A stretch of DNA of 64,000 nt from assembly GCF_011320225.1 (NCBI RefSeq), contig NZ_JAAOEN010000010.1, positions 1-64,000 of the forward strand, read 5' to 3'. Positions 33,071 to 41,373 of this stretch are shown here, one piece after another (position 1 is the first letter of the stretch; the number at the start of each line of letters is the position of its first letter). The position numbers and the translations under genes are program-made. This stretch comes from Phytoactinopolyspora limicola. GTDB lineage: Bacteria > Actinomycetota > Actinomycetes > Jiangellales > Jiangellaceae. The notes beneath the pieces are model-generated. The model was given only the letters and a program-made list of their open reading frames with translations. It ran no database searches and had not been told where the DNA came from.

Positions 33071-35197
33071 TCAGGCCTGCCGGTCGGTCAGCGCCTCGGT
33101 CAGTAGCCCCACCAGCGCTTCGAGTTGGATGTCGGCCGACGAAACGAGCTCGTCCTCGCCCGAGCCATCGAGTGCGCGTGCGGCAAGGCTCGCCTTGGCG
33201 TCGATGAGCTCGGCGATCTTGGCGTCGATCGTCTGGGCAGCGATGATCCGCCAGGCCGTGACGGGTTCGGTCTGCCCGATCCGGTGCACCCGGTCGATGG
33301 CCTGGGTCTGCTCGGCGTTGGTCCATGAGAGTTCGGCGAGGACGACGTTGCTGGCGACTTGGAGGTTGAGGCCGACGCCTGCCGCGGTGAGAGAGCAGAT
33401 CACGATGGTGACGTCCGGGTCGTTGACGAACGCGTCGATGTTGCGCTGGCGGACGCCGGGAGTCTGGTCGCCGCGGACCGATGCGTAACGGATACCCCGC
33501 GACTCCAACAACTCCGCGGCGGCGTCCATCACATCGATGTGTTTGGCGAAGAACACCACCTTGCCCGCGTTGCGGGCCAGCTGGGCGGCGTAGTCAGCGG
33601 CCAAAGCCGCCTTGGCCTGGCCGATCCGCCGTACCACGGAGAACACGTTCTCGCCCGACGTCGAACGGTCCGCGTCCTTGAGCTCCGAGCGCACGACCCG
33701 CCGGACAAGCTCGTGGTCGATCCCCTCGACGGTTGTGTTCGACCGTTCCGCGCGGGCGGCGACGGCGGCGTCGTAGCGCTGGACGAGACGCAGCGTCAGC
33801 TCACGCTCGGCGTTGCGGATGGAGCGGGTGGTGGCGAGATCGAGCTCCACGGGCAGGTCGGCGATTCGCCGGGCCGGGATGTCGCTGGCGACGTCGACCT
33901 TGCGCCGCCGGACGATGCCGAGATCGATGACCGCTTGGCGCGCCGCGGGTTGGAAACCACGATCGACAGGAGTCAGGCCGGTCTCCTCCAGCGCCGTCAT
34001 CAGCGGCGGACCGGGCTTCTTGTCGTCGATCCAGCCGAGGAGTTGCCAGATCGCCCGGAAGTCGTCGATGTCGTTGATGAGCGGGGTACCCGTGAGCGCC
34101 ATCATCAGCGGCCGCGGGACCCGCTGCCGGATCCGATCGGCGATCTCGAGGACATGCTGGGACCGCTGGGATTTCTTGTTCTTGATGAAGTGCGCCTCGT
34201 CGACGACCATGCCGCGGAAGCCGTGGGTGGCGATCCAGCCGACATGACGGTCCAGCACCTCGTAGTTCACGACCACGATGTCGGCGAACCCATCGATCGT
34301 TTCGCCGCTGCCGTGAATCACCGTGACGCTGCGCGAGGGCGTCCAGAGGGCGACCTCACGAGCCCAGTTCGTTTTGACCACGCTCGGGACCACGCACAGC
34401 AACGGGTAGGCGTTCGCGGCGTCCGCGGCCAGTAGGGCCTGGGCGGTCTTGCCCAGTCCTGGTTCGTCGGCCAGCAGGAACGTCCGATGACCGCGGGCCG
34501 CGGCGGTGACCATTCGAGCCTGGTGCGGCATCAGCTCGAGCCCGGCAGGCAGGTGTGATGGGGCCGGTTCGGGTAGATCCATACACGACCCTGCTCCGGG
34601 TGCGGCGTTCTCGAACGAGTTCAGTAGCGGCGTGATCAGCTCCCAGCCGGCGAGGCGCCGCTGCATGGGGCGGCGCTGCGGGGCATCACCGAAATCCGGC
34701 GCGAGGAACGGGTTGGCCAGCTGCGCGGCAGCCACCGATTGCGGTACCACCTGCCGTTCATTGCGCGCGGTGGTCGCGGGCGTCCGTGGACGCTCGACCT
34801 CCGGGTCTGGCGCCAGGCCGCCGGCCACCTGCATCTCCCGCTTCAGCCTCAACGCCGCCTCAGTGGCTTCGGCGTCCTCGGCGAGGAGGGAGAACAGCGA
34901 CGGCTCACGGGTCGCGGTCTGCGCGAGAATGGTCGCGATTCCGTCCAGCCGTCGCAACGCGATGTCTCGTTGTGCGTCGGTCACGGACGTATCGGCCTTG
35001 ACCCGCGCACGCTCGTCCCGCACCTGCAACGCCACGGCCTGGAACTTCGCGGAATCTACCTTCCCGCGCTGAACGTTGGTCTCGATGTCTCGGACCGCTT
35101 TGGCGAGGACGGGCAGGATCCCGTCGTTGTCGCGCGGACGACGTCTGCCGCGCTGGGCTGTTCCGGTTCCCCCGGAACGACGTGCATTTTGTGCCAC
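33071..35197 (-). CDS. SNF2-family DEAD/DEAH-box helicase (SMARCAL1-like)
   Basis: A 708-residue SF2 ATPase. An approximately 220-residue variable N-terminus is followed by Walker A DEPGLGKTAQA (about 245-254), DEAH box VVDEAHFIKN, LTGTPLIND, and in the second lobe VFFAKHIDV, TAAGVGLNLQ and motif VI QAIDRVHRIGQ. It should translocate on double-stranded DNA and remodel protein-DNA or forked structures. The GTG at 35197 has AGGAGG 4-5 nt upstream; a TTG one codon earlier is possible. Divergent from a UvrD-type Tudor-domain gene. Confidence 0.88.
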   Translation of the reverse strand: MAQNARRSGGTGTAQRGRRRPRDNDGILPVLAKAVRDIETNVQRGKVDSAKFQAVALQVRDERARVKADTSVTDAQRDIALRRLDGIATILAQTATREPSLFSLLAEDAEATEAALRLKREMQVAGGLAPDPEVERPRTPATTARNERQVVPQSVAAAQLANPFLAPDFGDAPQRRPMQRRLAGWELITPLLNSFENAAPGAGSCMDLPEPAPSHLPAGLELMPHQARMVTAAARGHRTFLLADEPGLGKTAQALLAADAANAYPLLCVVPSVVKTNWAREVALWTPSRSVTVIHGSGETIDGFADIVVVNYEVLDRHVGWIATHGFRGMVVDEAHFIKNKKSQRSQHVLEIADRIRQRVPRPLMMALTGTPLINDIDDFRAIWQLLGWIDDKKPGPPLMTALEETGLTPVDRGFQPAARQAVIDLGIVRRRKVDVASDIPARRIADLPVELDLATTRSIRNAERELTLRLVQRYDAAVAARAERSNTTVEGIDHELVRRVVRSELKDADRSTSGENVFSVVRRIGQAKAALAADYAAQLARNAGKVVFFAKHIDVMDAAAELLESRGIRYASVRGDQTPGVRQRNIDAFVNDPDVTIVICSLTAAGVGLNLQVASNVVLAELSWTNAEQTQAIDRVHRIGQTEPVTAWRIIAAQTIDAKIAELIDAKASLAARALDGSGEDELVSSADIQLEALVGLLTEALTDRQA

Positions 35198-35499
35198 CAA
35201 GCCTCCTGCTGAGTGCTACCTGGACGAGAATCGAGATCCCGACCGGTTTAGAGCTACCGGCGCCCCGTCCCGCCGCCGAACTGGTGCGGCCCATACCCCT
35301 GCTGACAAGCGCCTCCCCGCATCTACGGGGGCGGCACGCGAATCTCAGCGCCGACGCACCGACGTCGAACGGCAATCTCACGAGAAGCGGACGCCGCTGG
35401 GATGAAATCCCCGGAAAGGGACACCCGACGAGCCGGTGTTATGTCCATGATACCCGGAGTATGGGGTCGTTGCCGCCGCGAGAGCGCATACTGGAACCA
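35198..35499. other. 300-bp divergent gap between SNF2 helicase and Tudor-domain gene
   Basis: A long open frame on the plus strand crosses this gap but its first 106 codons look non-coding. No repeat or clear promoter box stands out. The promoters of both flanking genes should be here. Confidence 0.4.
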
Positions 35500-35721
35500 A
35501 TGACGAAACGAATGCCGGCCAAGCGGCGACATCTTGCCAGTAGTCCCTTCCTTCCTCAGTCCGAGCCAGTCATCGAGCAGTTCGTGCTCGGAGACCGGGT
35601 GTCCCACGAGACGTATGGCGTCGGTCGCGTCATGGGTCAGGAGGCCGACGCGGTGACCGTCGACTTCGGGACCCGCACGGTCCGCGTCGCCAGCCCCTTC
35701 CGCAAGATGGAAAGGCTGTAG
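35500..35721 (+). CDS. Stand-alone UvrD/PcrA C-terminal-like Tudor domain protein
   Basis: A 73-residue protein: a short basic leader (MTKRMPAKRRH) followed by a small beta-barrel segment LGDRVSHETYGVGRVMGQEADAVTVDFGTRTVRVASPFRKMERL (paraphrased from about residue 30 on). This resembles the Tudor-like tail of UvrD/PcrA helicases, whose pattern is GDRV-H-x-(F/Y)-G-x-G-x-V...DFG...R-L. In PcrA/UvrD that tail contacts RNA polymerase. It is divergent from the SNF2 helicase, and a role at the transcription-repair interface is an inference. Confidence 0.65.
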   Translation: MTKRMPAKRRHLASSPFLPQSEPVIEQFVLGDRVSHETYGVGRVMGQEADAVTVDFGTRTVRVASPFRKMERL

Positions 35722-35923
35722 CTCTCGCTGGAGACGAGTCCGACGGCGCCACCACATATTCAGGCACGATGTGTTCCCGGTGCCACGCGGGGCGCGGCTC
35801 GGTGTGCGCATAGGCCGAATCGGTCTGAGTTCGGCGGGGTCGTTGACGGTCACCGTCGACGTGTCCTCCCGCTGTGTAGCTCGAAACATAGCAAGCGGTT
35901 CCATCGGGCAGTAGCCTCAGAGA

Positions 35924-36085
35924 ATGTGGACATTGATTGGCCTGCTCCTGCTGGTATGGCTAGCGCTCTCGATCATCGGGTTCGTCATCAAGGGATTGGT
36001 GTGGCTGGCCATTATCGGCATCGTCTTCTTTGCGGCCACGGCCCTCTTCGGCTGGGGTAAAGGCAAGGACCAATCACGACGATGA
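35924..36085 (+). CDS. Small hydrophobic membrane protein (53 residues)
   Basis: An ATG at 35924 opens a 53-codon frame starting MWTLIGLLLLVWLALSIIGF, with hydrophobic segments at about 3-22 and 24-43 and a basic tail KGKDQSRR. There is no ribosome site, but TAGCCT 6 nt upstream of the ATG would suit a leaderless transcript. Short hydrophobic proteins of this kind are common in actinobacteria and of unknown function. Confidence 0.6.
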   Translation: MWTLIGLLLLVWLALSIIGFVIKGLVWLAIIGIVFFAATALFGWGKGKDQSRR

Positions 36086-36102
36086 CGTGAGGTGGCGGCC
36101 GG

Positions 36103-36519
36103 TCAGAGCGGCGCCCAGTTCGGGTCGTAGTCTTCGTGGTCGTCCCATACGGTAGCGAGAATGCACATGATCATGGCTGCCGCACCGGCCAGATAGCGCG
36201 GTGCCGGACCATCCGTGTCCTGCCAGACCTCACACTGATCGACGAGTGTCCGTTTGGCGGCGATGTCCGAGAGCACCCGGGCCGGTGAGTGCATGGCGAC
36301 GTGCCAGCCGGCGCCTTCCAGCTCGGCGACCACCGGCGCGGCCACGATCATCTCGTCGGGACTCACCGCTACTGGCGGCGGCAGCGGCTCCAACACGACG
36401 TCGCCACCTACTTCCACACCCCAGCTCGCCCCGCCGACGTATTCGGCGGCGGCACGCGCGGCCGTCTCAAGCTCATCAAGCCGGGCGCGCAGGAACGCGG
36501 CCAGGTCGGGTTCGTTCAT
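36103..36519 (-). CDS. DUF6221 family protein
   Basis: A 138-residue protein with the features of this actinobacterial family: the opening DLAAFLRARLDELETAARAA, the central HVAMHSPARVLSDIAAKRTLVD segment, and the C-terminal DHEDYDPNWAP motif after a hydrophobic helix. Function unknown. The ATG at 36519 has GGAGG 7 nt upstream; the open frame continues to 36594 without support. It lies between the small hydrophobic gene and the GH65 operon. Confidence 0.8.
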   Translation of the reverse strand: MNEPDLAAFLRARLDELETAARAAAEYVGGASWGVEVGGDVVLEPLPPPVAVSPDEMIVAAPVVAELEGAGWHVAMHSPARVLSDIAAKRTLVDQCEVWQDTDGPAPRYLAGAAAMIMCILATVWDDHEDYDPNWAPL

Positions 36520-36621
36520 CGAGCCACCTCCACCCACGACGAACCCCCACCTGTGAACATGATGCACGTAGACGGCCGTCCGGCCAAGGGCCACCGCCGA
36601 TGTAGGTTTCGGTGATGGTGT

Positions 36622-39000
36622 TCAGGTAGGTGGCGCGATGGTGCGGCGGATAGGTGCCCGGCCGACCGGTTGCTCCGGTTCTGTCCCAGGATCGGGCATC
36701 TCGGGGATGGCCATCGTCACCGGTTTCCCGATGGCCACGGTGACCGGCTGCCCATGGTGGAACAGGTGGAGTCGAGCGTCGTCCTGATGGTCGCCATCAC
36801 GCAGGTAGTAGGTGACCTCGCGGGCGGCGATGCTGACCCGCAGCCGGAGGTCCCGCCAGAGCAGCGAGAAGTCCAGCCGGCTGATGTGTTCGGGCAGCCT
36901 CGGTGCGAACGCGAGAACGCCGTCGTGATCTCTCATCCCGCCGAAGCCGGCCACCAGCGCGATCCACGACCCGGCCAGCGACGCCAGATGAACGCCGTCG
37001 CTGGTATTCGAGTGCGTGTCATGAAGATCGGTCAGCGCGGCCTCGCCGAGGTAGTCATAGGCGAGCTCGAGGTGGCCGGTCTCCGCGGCCAGCACTGCCT
37101 GGGTGCACGCGGACAGCGACGAGTCACGGGTGGTCCGCGCCTCGTAGTAGCGGAAGTTGCGGGCCTTTTCGTCCGGGCTGAACACGTCGCCGCGCCAGTG
37201 CATGGCCAGCACCAGGTCGGCCTGTTTGGATACCTGACGCCGATAGAGATCGAAGTACGGGTGGGTGAGCAGCAGCGGATATTCCTCGGGTTTCGTCGCG
37301 GTGAAGTCCCATTCCTGGAACCGGGTGAAACCTTCGGACTGCTGGTGGACGCCTAGTTCGGCGTCGTACGGGACAACCATGGCCGCGGCTGCCTCCAGCC
37401 ACGCGCGTGGCTCCTCTGGTTGTACGCCGAGCCTCTCGGCGACCTCTGGATGGCGGTCGACCGCGTCGGCGGCGCCGGCAAGGTTCCGCTGCGCCATCAG
37501 GTTGGTGTAGACGTTGTCGTTGGCGATGGCCGAGTACTCGTCCGGTCCGGTGACACCGTCGATGTGGAAGTCGCCGTGGCGGTCGTGGTGGCCCAGCGAG
37601 TGCCACAGCCGGGCGGTCTCCACCAGCAGTTCGACACCCACCTCGCGCTCGAACGTGTCGTCGCCGGTGGCCTGGACGTAACGCATGGTGGCGTCGGCGA
37701 TCGCCGCACCGATGTGGAACGCCGCGGTGCCGGCCGGCCAGTACCCGGATGTCTCGTGGCCACGGATGGTGCGCCAGGGGAAGGCTGCCCCCTTCAATCC
37801 GAGGGTCCGGGCGCGGTCGCGGGCGAGATCGAGGGTGGCATGCCGCCAGCGCAACACCTGCACCGCCGCCTGCGGCTTGGTGTAGATCAGCACCGGCAGG
37901 GCGAACATCTCGGTGTCCCAGAACACGTGCCCGTCGTAGCCAGGTCCAGTGAGCCCTTTGGCCGCGATGGGCCGCATCTCGTTGCGGGCTCCGGCCTGGA
38001 GCACGTGGAACATGCCGAACCGGACCGCCTGCTGCACTTCGGGATCACCCTCGACCCGGACGTCGCCGGCGTCCCAGAATTCGTCCAGGTACTCGCGTTG
38101 ATCGTTGCGGAGTCCTTCCCAGCCCGCGAGTCGGGCCGATGCCAGCGCGGCGCCGACCTGATCGCGCAGGGCCGGCAGCGATCGTTGGCTGGACCATCCG
38201 TATGCGAGGAGTTTGACCACCCGGAGCCGCTGCCCGGGCCGGAGCACGCACGCGATGGTGGTGCGGACCCAGTCGGGGAACGCCTCGGTGCTGACCACCT
38301 CATCCTGCGGGCTGTCCACGAGGTGTGTCATGGCCGCGGCCATCCGCAGCCCGCTGGCCCTCGTGCGGTGGATGAGTAGCCCACCGGCGCCGTTGGCCAA
38401 GTGCTGTTCGGACTGGAGGGGTGCCTCGAGAACCGCGGCGACGCGGGGATCGGCCCGGGCTGCCGGGAGTTCTTCGTTCGCCACCAGCCCGGACTGCACG
38501 ACCAGGCGGGTTTTGTCGTCCAGCGGTTCGACCTCGTAGCAGATGGCGGCCACCGCGCGATGGGTGAAGGACACCAGGCGGGTCGAATGGACGCGGACGG
38601 CGTTGCCCGTGGGGGAGACCCATTCGACGGCTCGTTCGAGGGTGCCGGCGCGCAGGTCGAGGGTGCGCTTGTGTGAGCGGACCTCGCCGTAGCGCAGGTC
38701 GAACGGCTCGTCGTCTACCAACAGCCGGATGAGCTTGCCGTTGGTGACGTTGAGGATGGTCTGCCCCTGCTCTGGGTAGCCGTAGCCGGCCTCGGCGTGG
38801 GGAAGCGGACGGAGCTCGTAGAACGAGTTGAGGTAGGTGCCGGGGAGCCCGTGCGGCTCGCCTTCGTCGAGGTTGCCCCGTAGCCCGATATGCCCGTTGG
38901 ATAGGGCGAAGACCGATTCGGACTGGGCTAGCACGTCGAGGTCGAGGCTGGTTTCGGTGATGTGCCACGGGTCGCACGGAAAGCTCGACTCACGGATCAT
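36622..39000 (-). CDS. GH65 family disaccharide phosphorylase (trehalose/maltose/kojibiose type)
   Basis: A 792-residue cytoplasmic enzyme that should cleave an alpha-glucobiose with phosphate to beta-glucose 1-phosphate and glucose. The catalytic Glu is in GPDEY (about 485-489), and FWDTE (360-364), the GYWPAGTAAFHI segment and the C-terminal EVTYYLRDG barrel cap are family features. There is no signal peptide. The ATG at 39000 overlaps the stop of the HAD mutase gene (ATGA). Which disaccharide is used cannot be decided from the sequence by eye. Confidence 0.88.
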   Translation of the reverse strand: MIRESSFPCDPWHITETSLDLDVLAQSESVFALSNGHIGLRGNLDEGEPHGLPGTYLNSFYELRPLPHAEAGYGYPEQGQTILNVTNGKLIRLLVDDEPFDLRYGEVRSHKRTLDLRAGTLERAVEWVSPTGNAVRVHSTRLVSFTHRAVAAICYEVEPLDDKTRLVVQSGLVANEELPAARADPRVAAVLEAPLQSEQHLANGAGGLLIHRTRASGLRMAAAMTHLVDSPQDEVVSTEAFPDWVRTTIACVLRPGQRLRVVKLLAYGWSSQRSLPALRDQVGAALASARLAGWEGLRNDQREYLDEFWDAGDVRVEGDPEVQQAVRFGMFHVLQAGARNEMRPIAAKGLTGPGYDGHVFWDTEMFALPVLIYTKPQAAVQVLRWRHATLDLARDRARTLGLKGAAFPWRTIRGHETSGYWPAGTAAFHIGAAIADATMRYVQATGDDTFEREVGVELLVETARLWHSLGHHDRHGDFHIDGVTGPDEYSAIANDNVYTNLMAQRNLAGAADAVDRHPEVAERLGVQPEEPRAWLEAAAAMVVPYDAELGVHQQSEGFTRFQEWDFTATKPEEYPLLLTHPYFDLYRRQVSKQADLVLAMHWRGDVFSPDEKARNFRYYEARTTRDSSLSACTQAVLAAETGHLELAYDYLGEAALTDLHDTHSNTSDGVHLASLAGSWIALVAGFGGMRDHDGVLAFAPRLPEHISRLDFSLLWRDLRLRVSIAAREVTYYLRDGDHQDDARLHLFHHGQPVTVAIGKPVTMAIPEMPDPGTEPEQPVGRAPIRRTIAPPT

Positions 39001-39746
39001 CGGGTGGCTCCATCCATCAGTTCGGCGAGCGTGCTCACGACGACGTCGGCGCCGGCCGCCCGGAGCGCATCTGCCTGGCCCACCCGGTCGATACCAACAA
39101 CGTAGCCGAACTCGCCGGCCCGGCCCGCCTCGACGCCGGCGATGGCGTCCTCGAAGACGGCCGCCTGGGCGGGCTCGACCCCTAACCGTTCGGCGGCGGC
39201 CAGGAAGGTGTCCGGATGTGGTTTGCCGCGTAGGCCCTCTTGGCGGGCGACGACCCCGTCGACCCTGACTTCCAGCATGGATGCCAGGCCGGCGGCCTCG
39301 ATCACCTCGCGGCAGTTGGCGCTGGCCGACACGACGGCCCGGCGGAGTCCGGCCCGCTGGGTGGCGTGAAGATACCGCTCGGCGTCGGGATAGGCGCTGA
39401 CGCCGTGTTCGCGCAGCTGCTCGAGGAGCGCGGTGTTCTTGCGGTTCCCGATGCCGGTGACGGTACTCAGATCGCCGAGATCGTCAGGGTGGCCCTCCGG
39501 GAGGGTGATGCCACGAGATTCCAGAAAGGTGCGCACGCCGTCGGCCCGTGAGCGGCCGTCGACGTACTTGTAGTAGTCATCTTCAGGGTCGAACGGCACG
39601 TAGGGTGCGCCGTCGTCCTGGGAACGCTGGAGGAGGAACGTGTTGAAGGTTTCTTCCCAGGCCGCTTTGTGGACGACGGCGGTGGGGGTCAAGACGCCGT
39701 CGAGGTCGAACAAGCAGGCGCTGACCTGGTCCGGCAAGCTCAGCAT
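38997..39746 (-). CDS. Beta-phosphoglucomutase-like HAD hydrolase
   Basis: A 249-residue HAD protein with the DxD nucleophile pair FDLDGV (Asp14, Asp16), the cap segment AAWEETFN and YVDGRSRADGVRTFL, motif II SASANC, and motif III/IV KPHPDTFLAA...FEDAIAGVEA. Coupled by overlap to the GH65 phosphorylase, it would convert beta-glucose 1-phosphate to glucose 6-phosphate, the standard pairing for this pathway. Confidence 0.9.
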   Translation of the reverse strand: MLSLPDQVSACLFDLDGVLTPTAVVHKAAWEETFNTFLLQRSQDDGAPYVPFDPEDDYYKYVDGRSRADGVRTFLESRGITLPEGHPDDLGDLSTVTGIGNRKNTALLEQLREHGVSAYPDAERYLHATQRAGLRRAVVSASANCREVIEAAGLASMLEVRVDGVVARQEGLRGKPHPDTFLAAAERLGVEPAQAAVFEDAIAGVEAGRAGEFGYVVGIDRVGQADALRAAGADVVVSTLAELMDGATR

Positions 39747-39791
39747 GCGTTGATGGTATCCACCGAGGTGTTCTCCGGCGTGCTCGCGGGG

Positions 39792-40107
39792 TCATGTGTC
39801 GCGAGGTAGTCGGGAATCGGCGGCCCGGGCGAGCCGACCGGCGAGCTCGGCCAGCATCTCCCGTAGTTCAGGTGGCTCGTGTACCTCGAACTCGAAGCCG
39901 AACAGGCCGATCCAGAGTGCGAGTTCGTATCCGGCGACACCACGCGCGGCGTTGACGGGGTAGCCCAGGGCGCGCAGCCGGCTCGACGTCGCGGCGGACG
40001 GTCCGGGTGGAGACGTTGAGCCTGGCCGCGAGCTCGGTGCCGGACCATTCTCGGCGCACCTGGAGCAAGGACAGCAACCTGAGCAGCCGTCCCGACGTCT
40101 CCCACAT
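39792..40107 (-). pseudogene. Broken WYL/YafY-type regulator (frameshift plus loss of the WYL domain)
   Basis: From the ATG at 40107 the frame reads an intact DeoR-like HTH (LLSLLQVRREWSGTELAARLNVSTRTVRRDVE) and then goes out of frame near 39980, where GAGCCGGCTG has one base more than the expected GAG CGG CTG. The next frame continues as RALGYPVNAARGVAGYEL. It then jumps straight to a family C-terminus (FGFEFEVHEPPELREMLAEL), so roughly 200 residues including the WYL domain are missing. Divergent from the epoxide hydrolase gene, as intact relatives often are. Confidence 0.75.
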
Positions 40108-40128
40108 ACATGACATCGTGCCAGAACG

Positions 40129-40147
40129 TAGGACAAGTCCTGTCCTA
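40129..40147. promoter_or_regulatory. Dyad TAGGACA-N5-TGTCCTA between broken regulator and epoxide hydrolase
   Basis: A perfect 7-bp dyad with a 5-bp spacer lies 23 bp before the epoxide hydrolase ATG. The same layout (CTGACA-N5-TGTCAG) precedes the intact WYL regulator at 47745. It is probably the operator of the regulator now lost. Confidence 0.55.
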
Positions 40148-40169
40148 ATGGGTCCCTAGCATTGAATGT

Positions 40170-41315
40170 ATGACGTCGAACAGCATCGAACCGTTTCGTA
40201 TCGACATTTCCCAGGAAGATCTCGACGATCTCCGCGATCGGCTGACTCGGACCCGCTGGCCTGCCGACATAGCTGACGCGGGTTGGAGCCGGGGGGTCCC
40301 GGTCGGCTATCTCCAACGGCTCGCCGAGTATTGGGGGACGACGTTCGACTGGCGGGCGCAAGAGGCCCGCCTGAACGCTTTCCCGCAGTTCACCACCGAT
40401 ATCGATGGTCAGAACATCCACTTCGTCCACGTGCGCTCTCCGGAGCCCGGCGCGCTTCCCCTGCTGCTCACGCACGGCTGGCCCGGCTCATTCGTCGAGT
40501 TCGCCGAGATCATCGAACCGCTGACCGACCCGGCGCGGCACGGCGGTGATCCGGCCGATGCGGTCCATGTGATCGCACCATCCATTCCGGGTTTCGCGTT
40601 CTCCGGGCCGACACAAGAAGAGGGATGGAACGTCGAGCGTATCGCCGCGGCCTGGGCGGAATTGATGAGCCGGCTCGGCTACGAGCGGTATGCCGTGCAG
40701 GGGGGCGACTTCGGGGTCTCGATCAGCCGCGCGTTGTGCCTCGCCGACCGGGACCGGATCGTGGCGATCCACGTGAACGGCGGTTTCACGTTGCCATTCG
40801 ACGTTCCCGCCGAGGAGGTCGCCAGCCTGCCCGAGCGAGACCAGGAACGTTTCGCCTACTTATACGGATACGACACCGGATATGTGGCCATCCAGGCGGC
40901 CAAGCCACAGACGGTCGCCTATGGCCTGACCGACTCTCCGGTCGGGCAGCTGGCGTGGATCGTGGAGAAGTTCCGGGAGTGGACCGACCCGGCCAAACTA
41001 TTACCCGAGGACGCGGTCGAGATCGATCAATTGCTCGCCAACGTCAGCGTGTACTGGTTCACCGGGACCGCCGGATCGGCGGCGCAACTGTACCGCGAGG
41101 CGAGCGCCGACTGGGGCGGCGAGCCCGAGGTGTTGGAAGTTCCGGCCGGCGTGGCGCTGTTCGGTAGCCGCGACGTCGCGCTGAGACAGGTCGACGAGAA
41201 GGCTAACAACATCGTCCACTGGAGCGATTACGACCGTGGTGGACACTTCGCGGCGATGGAAGCACCCGATCTGCTCGTGAGTGACATCCGGACGTTCTTG
41301 CGACAGTACCGCTAG
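40170..41315 (+). CDS. Epoxide hydrolase family protein (EHN domain plus alpha/beta hydrolase)
   Basis: A 381-residue protein with the N-terminal EHN segment (FRIDISQEDLDDLRDRLTRTRWP), the oxyanion motif HGWPGS (102-107), nucleophile Asp180 in GGDFG and a C-terminal catalytic His in GGHFAAME. It hydrates epoxides to diols in the cytoplasm; there is no signal peptide. The adjacent broken WYL regulator and its intact operator suggest it has lost specific control. Confidence 0.88.
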   Translation: MTSNSIEPFRIDISQEDLDDLRDRLTRTRWPADIADAGWSRGVPVGYLQRLAEYWGTTFDWRAQEARLNAFPQFTTDIDGQNIHFVHVRSPEPGALPLLLTHGWPGSFVEFAEIIEPLTDPARHGGDPADAVHVIAPSIPGFAFSGPTQEEGWNVERIAAAWAELMSRLGYERYAVQGGDFGVSISRALCLADRDRIVAIHVNGGFTLPFDVPAEEVASLPERDQERFAYLYGYDTGYVAIQAAKPQTVAYGLTDSPVGQLAWIVEKFREWTDPAKLLPEDAVEIDQLLANVSVYWFTGTAGSAAQLYREASADWGGEPEVLEVPAGVALFGSRDVALRQVDEKANNIVHWSDYDRGGHFAAMEAPDLLVSDIRTFLRQYR

Positions 41316-41337
41316 TTCCCTAGGTCTGAGCCGCTGT

Positions 41338-41373
41338 CTTGTCCATGATCATGTGTTCGTGACCATGGACAAG
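41338..41373. terminator. Near-perfect palindrome between convergent epoxide hydrolase and TetR genes
   Basis: CTTGTCCATG (41338-41347) pairs with CATGGACAAG (41364-41373), and the pairing continues inwards (TCATG with CGTGA, including a wobble pair) to a TGTT loop. It overlaps the TetR stop codon at 41349-41351. The CCATGATCAT edge matches the palindromes at 6675 and 24670. Confidence 0.6.

Noticed and set aside
35182-35499. N-terminal extension of the Tudor-domain protein
   Set aside because: The added 106 residues look non-coding and overlap the helicase upstream region; the ATG at 35500 gives a compact domain.
39792-40475. 227-codon minus-strand frame as one intact gene
   Set aside because: Its first part is antisense to the epoxide hydrolase start and only its end matches a WYL-regulator tail; the HTH lies in another frame, so a pseudogene explains the data better.
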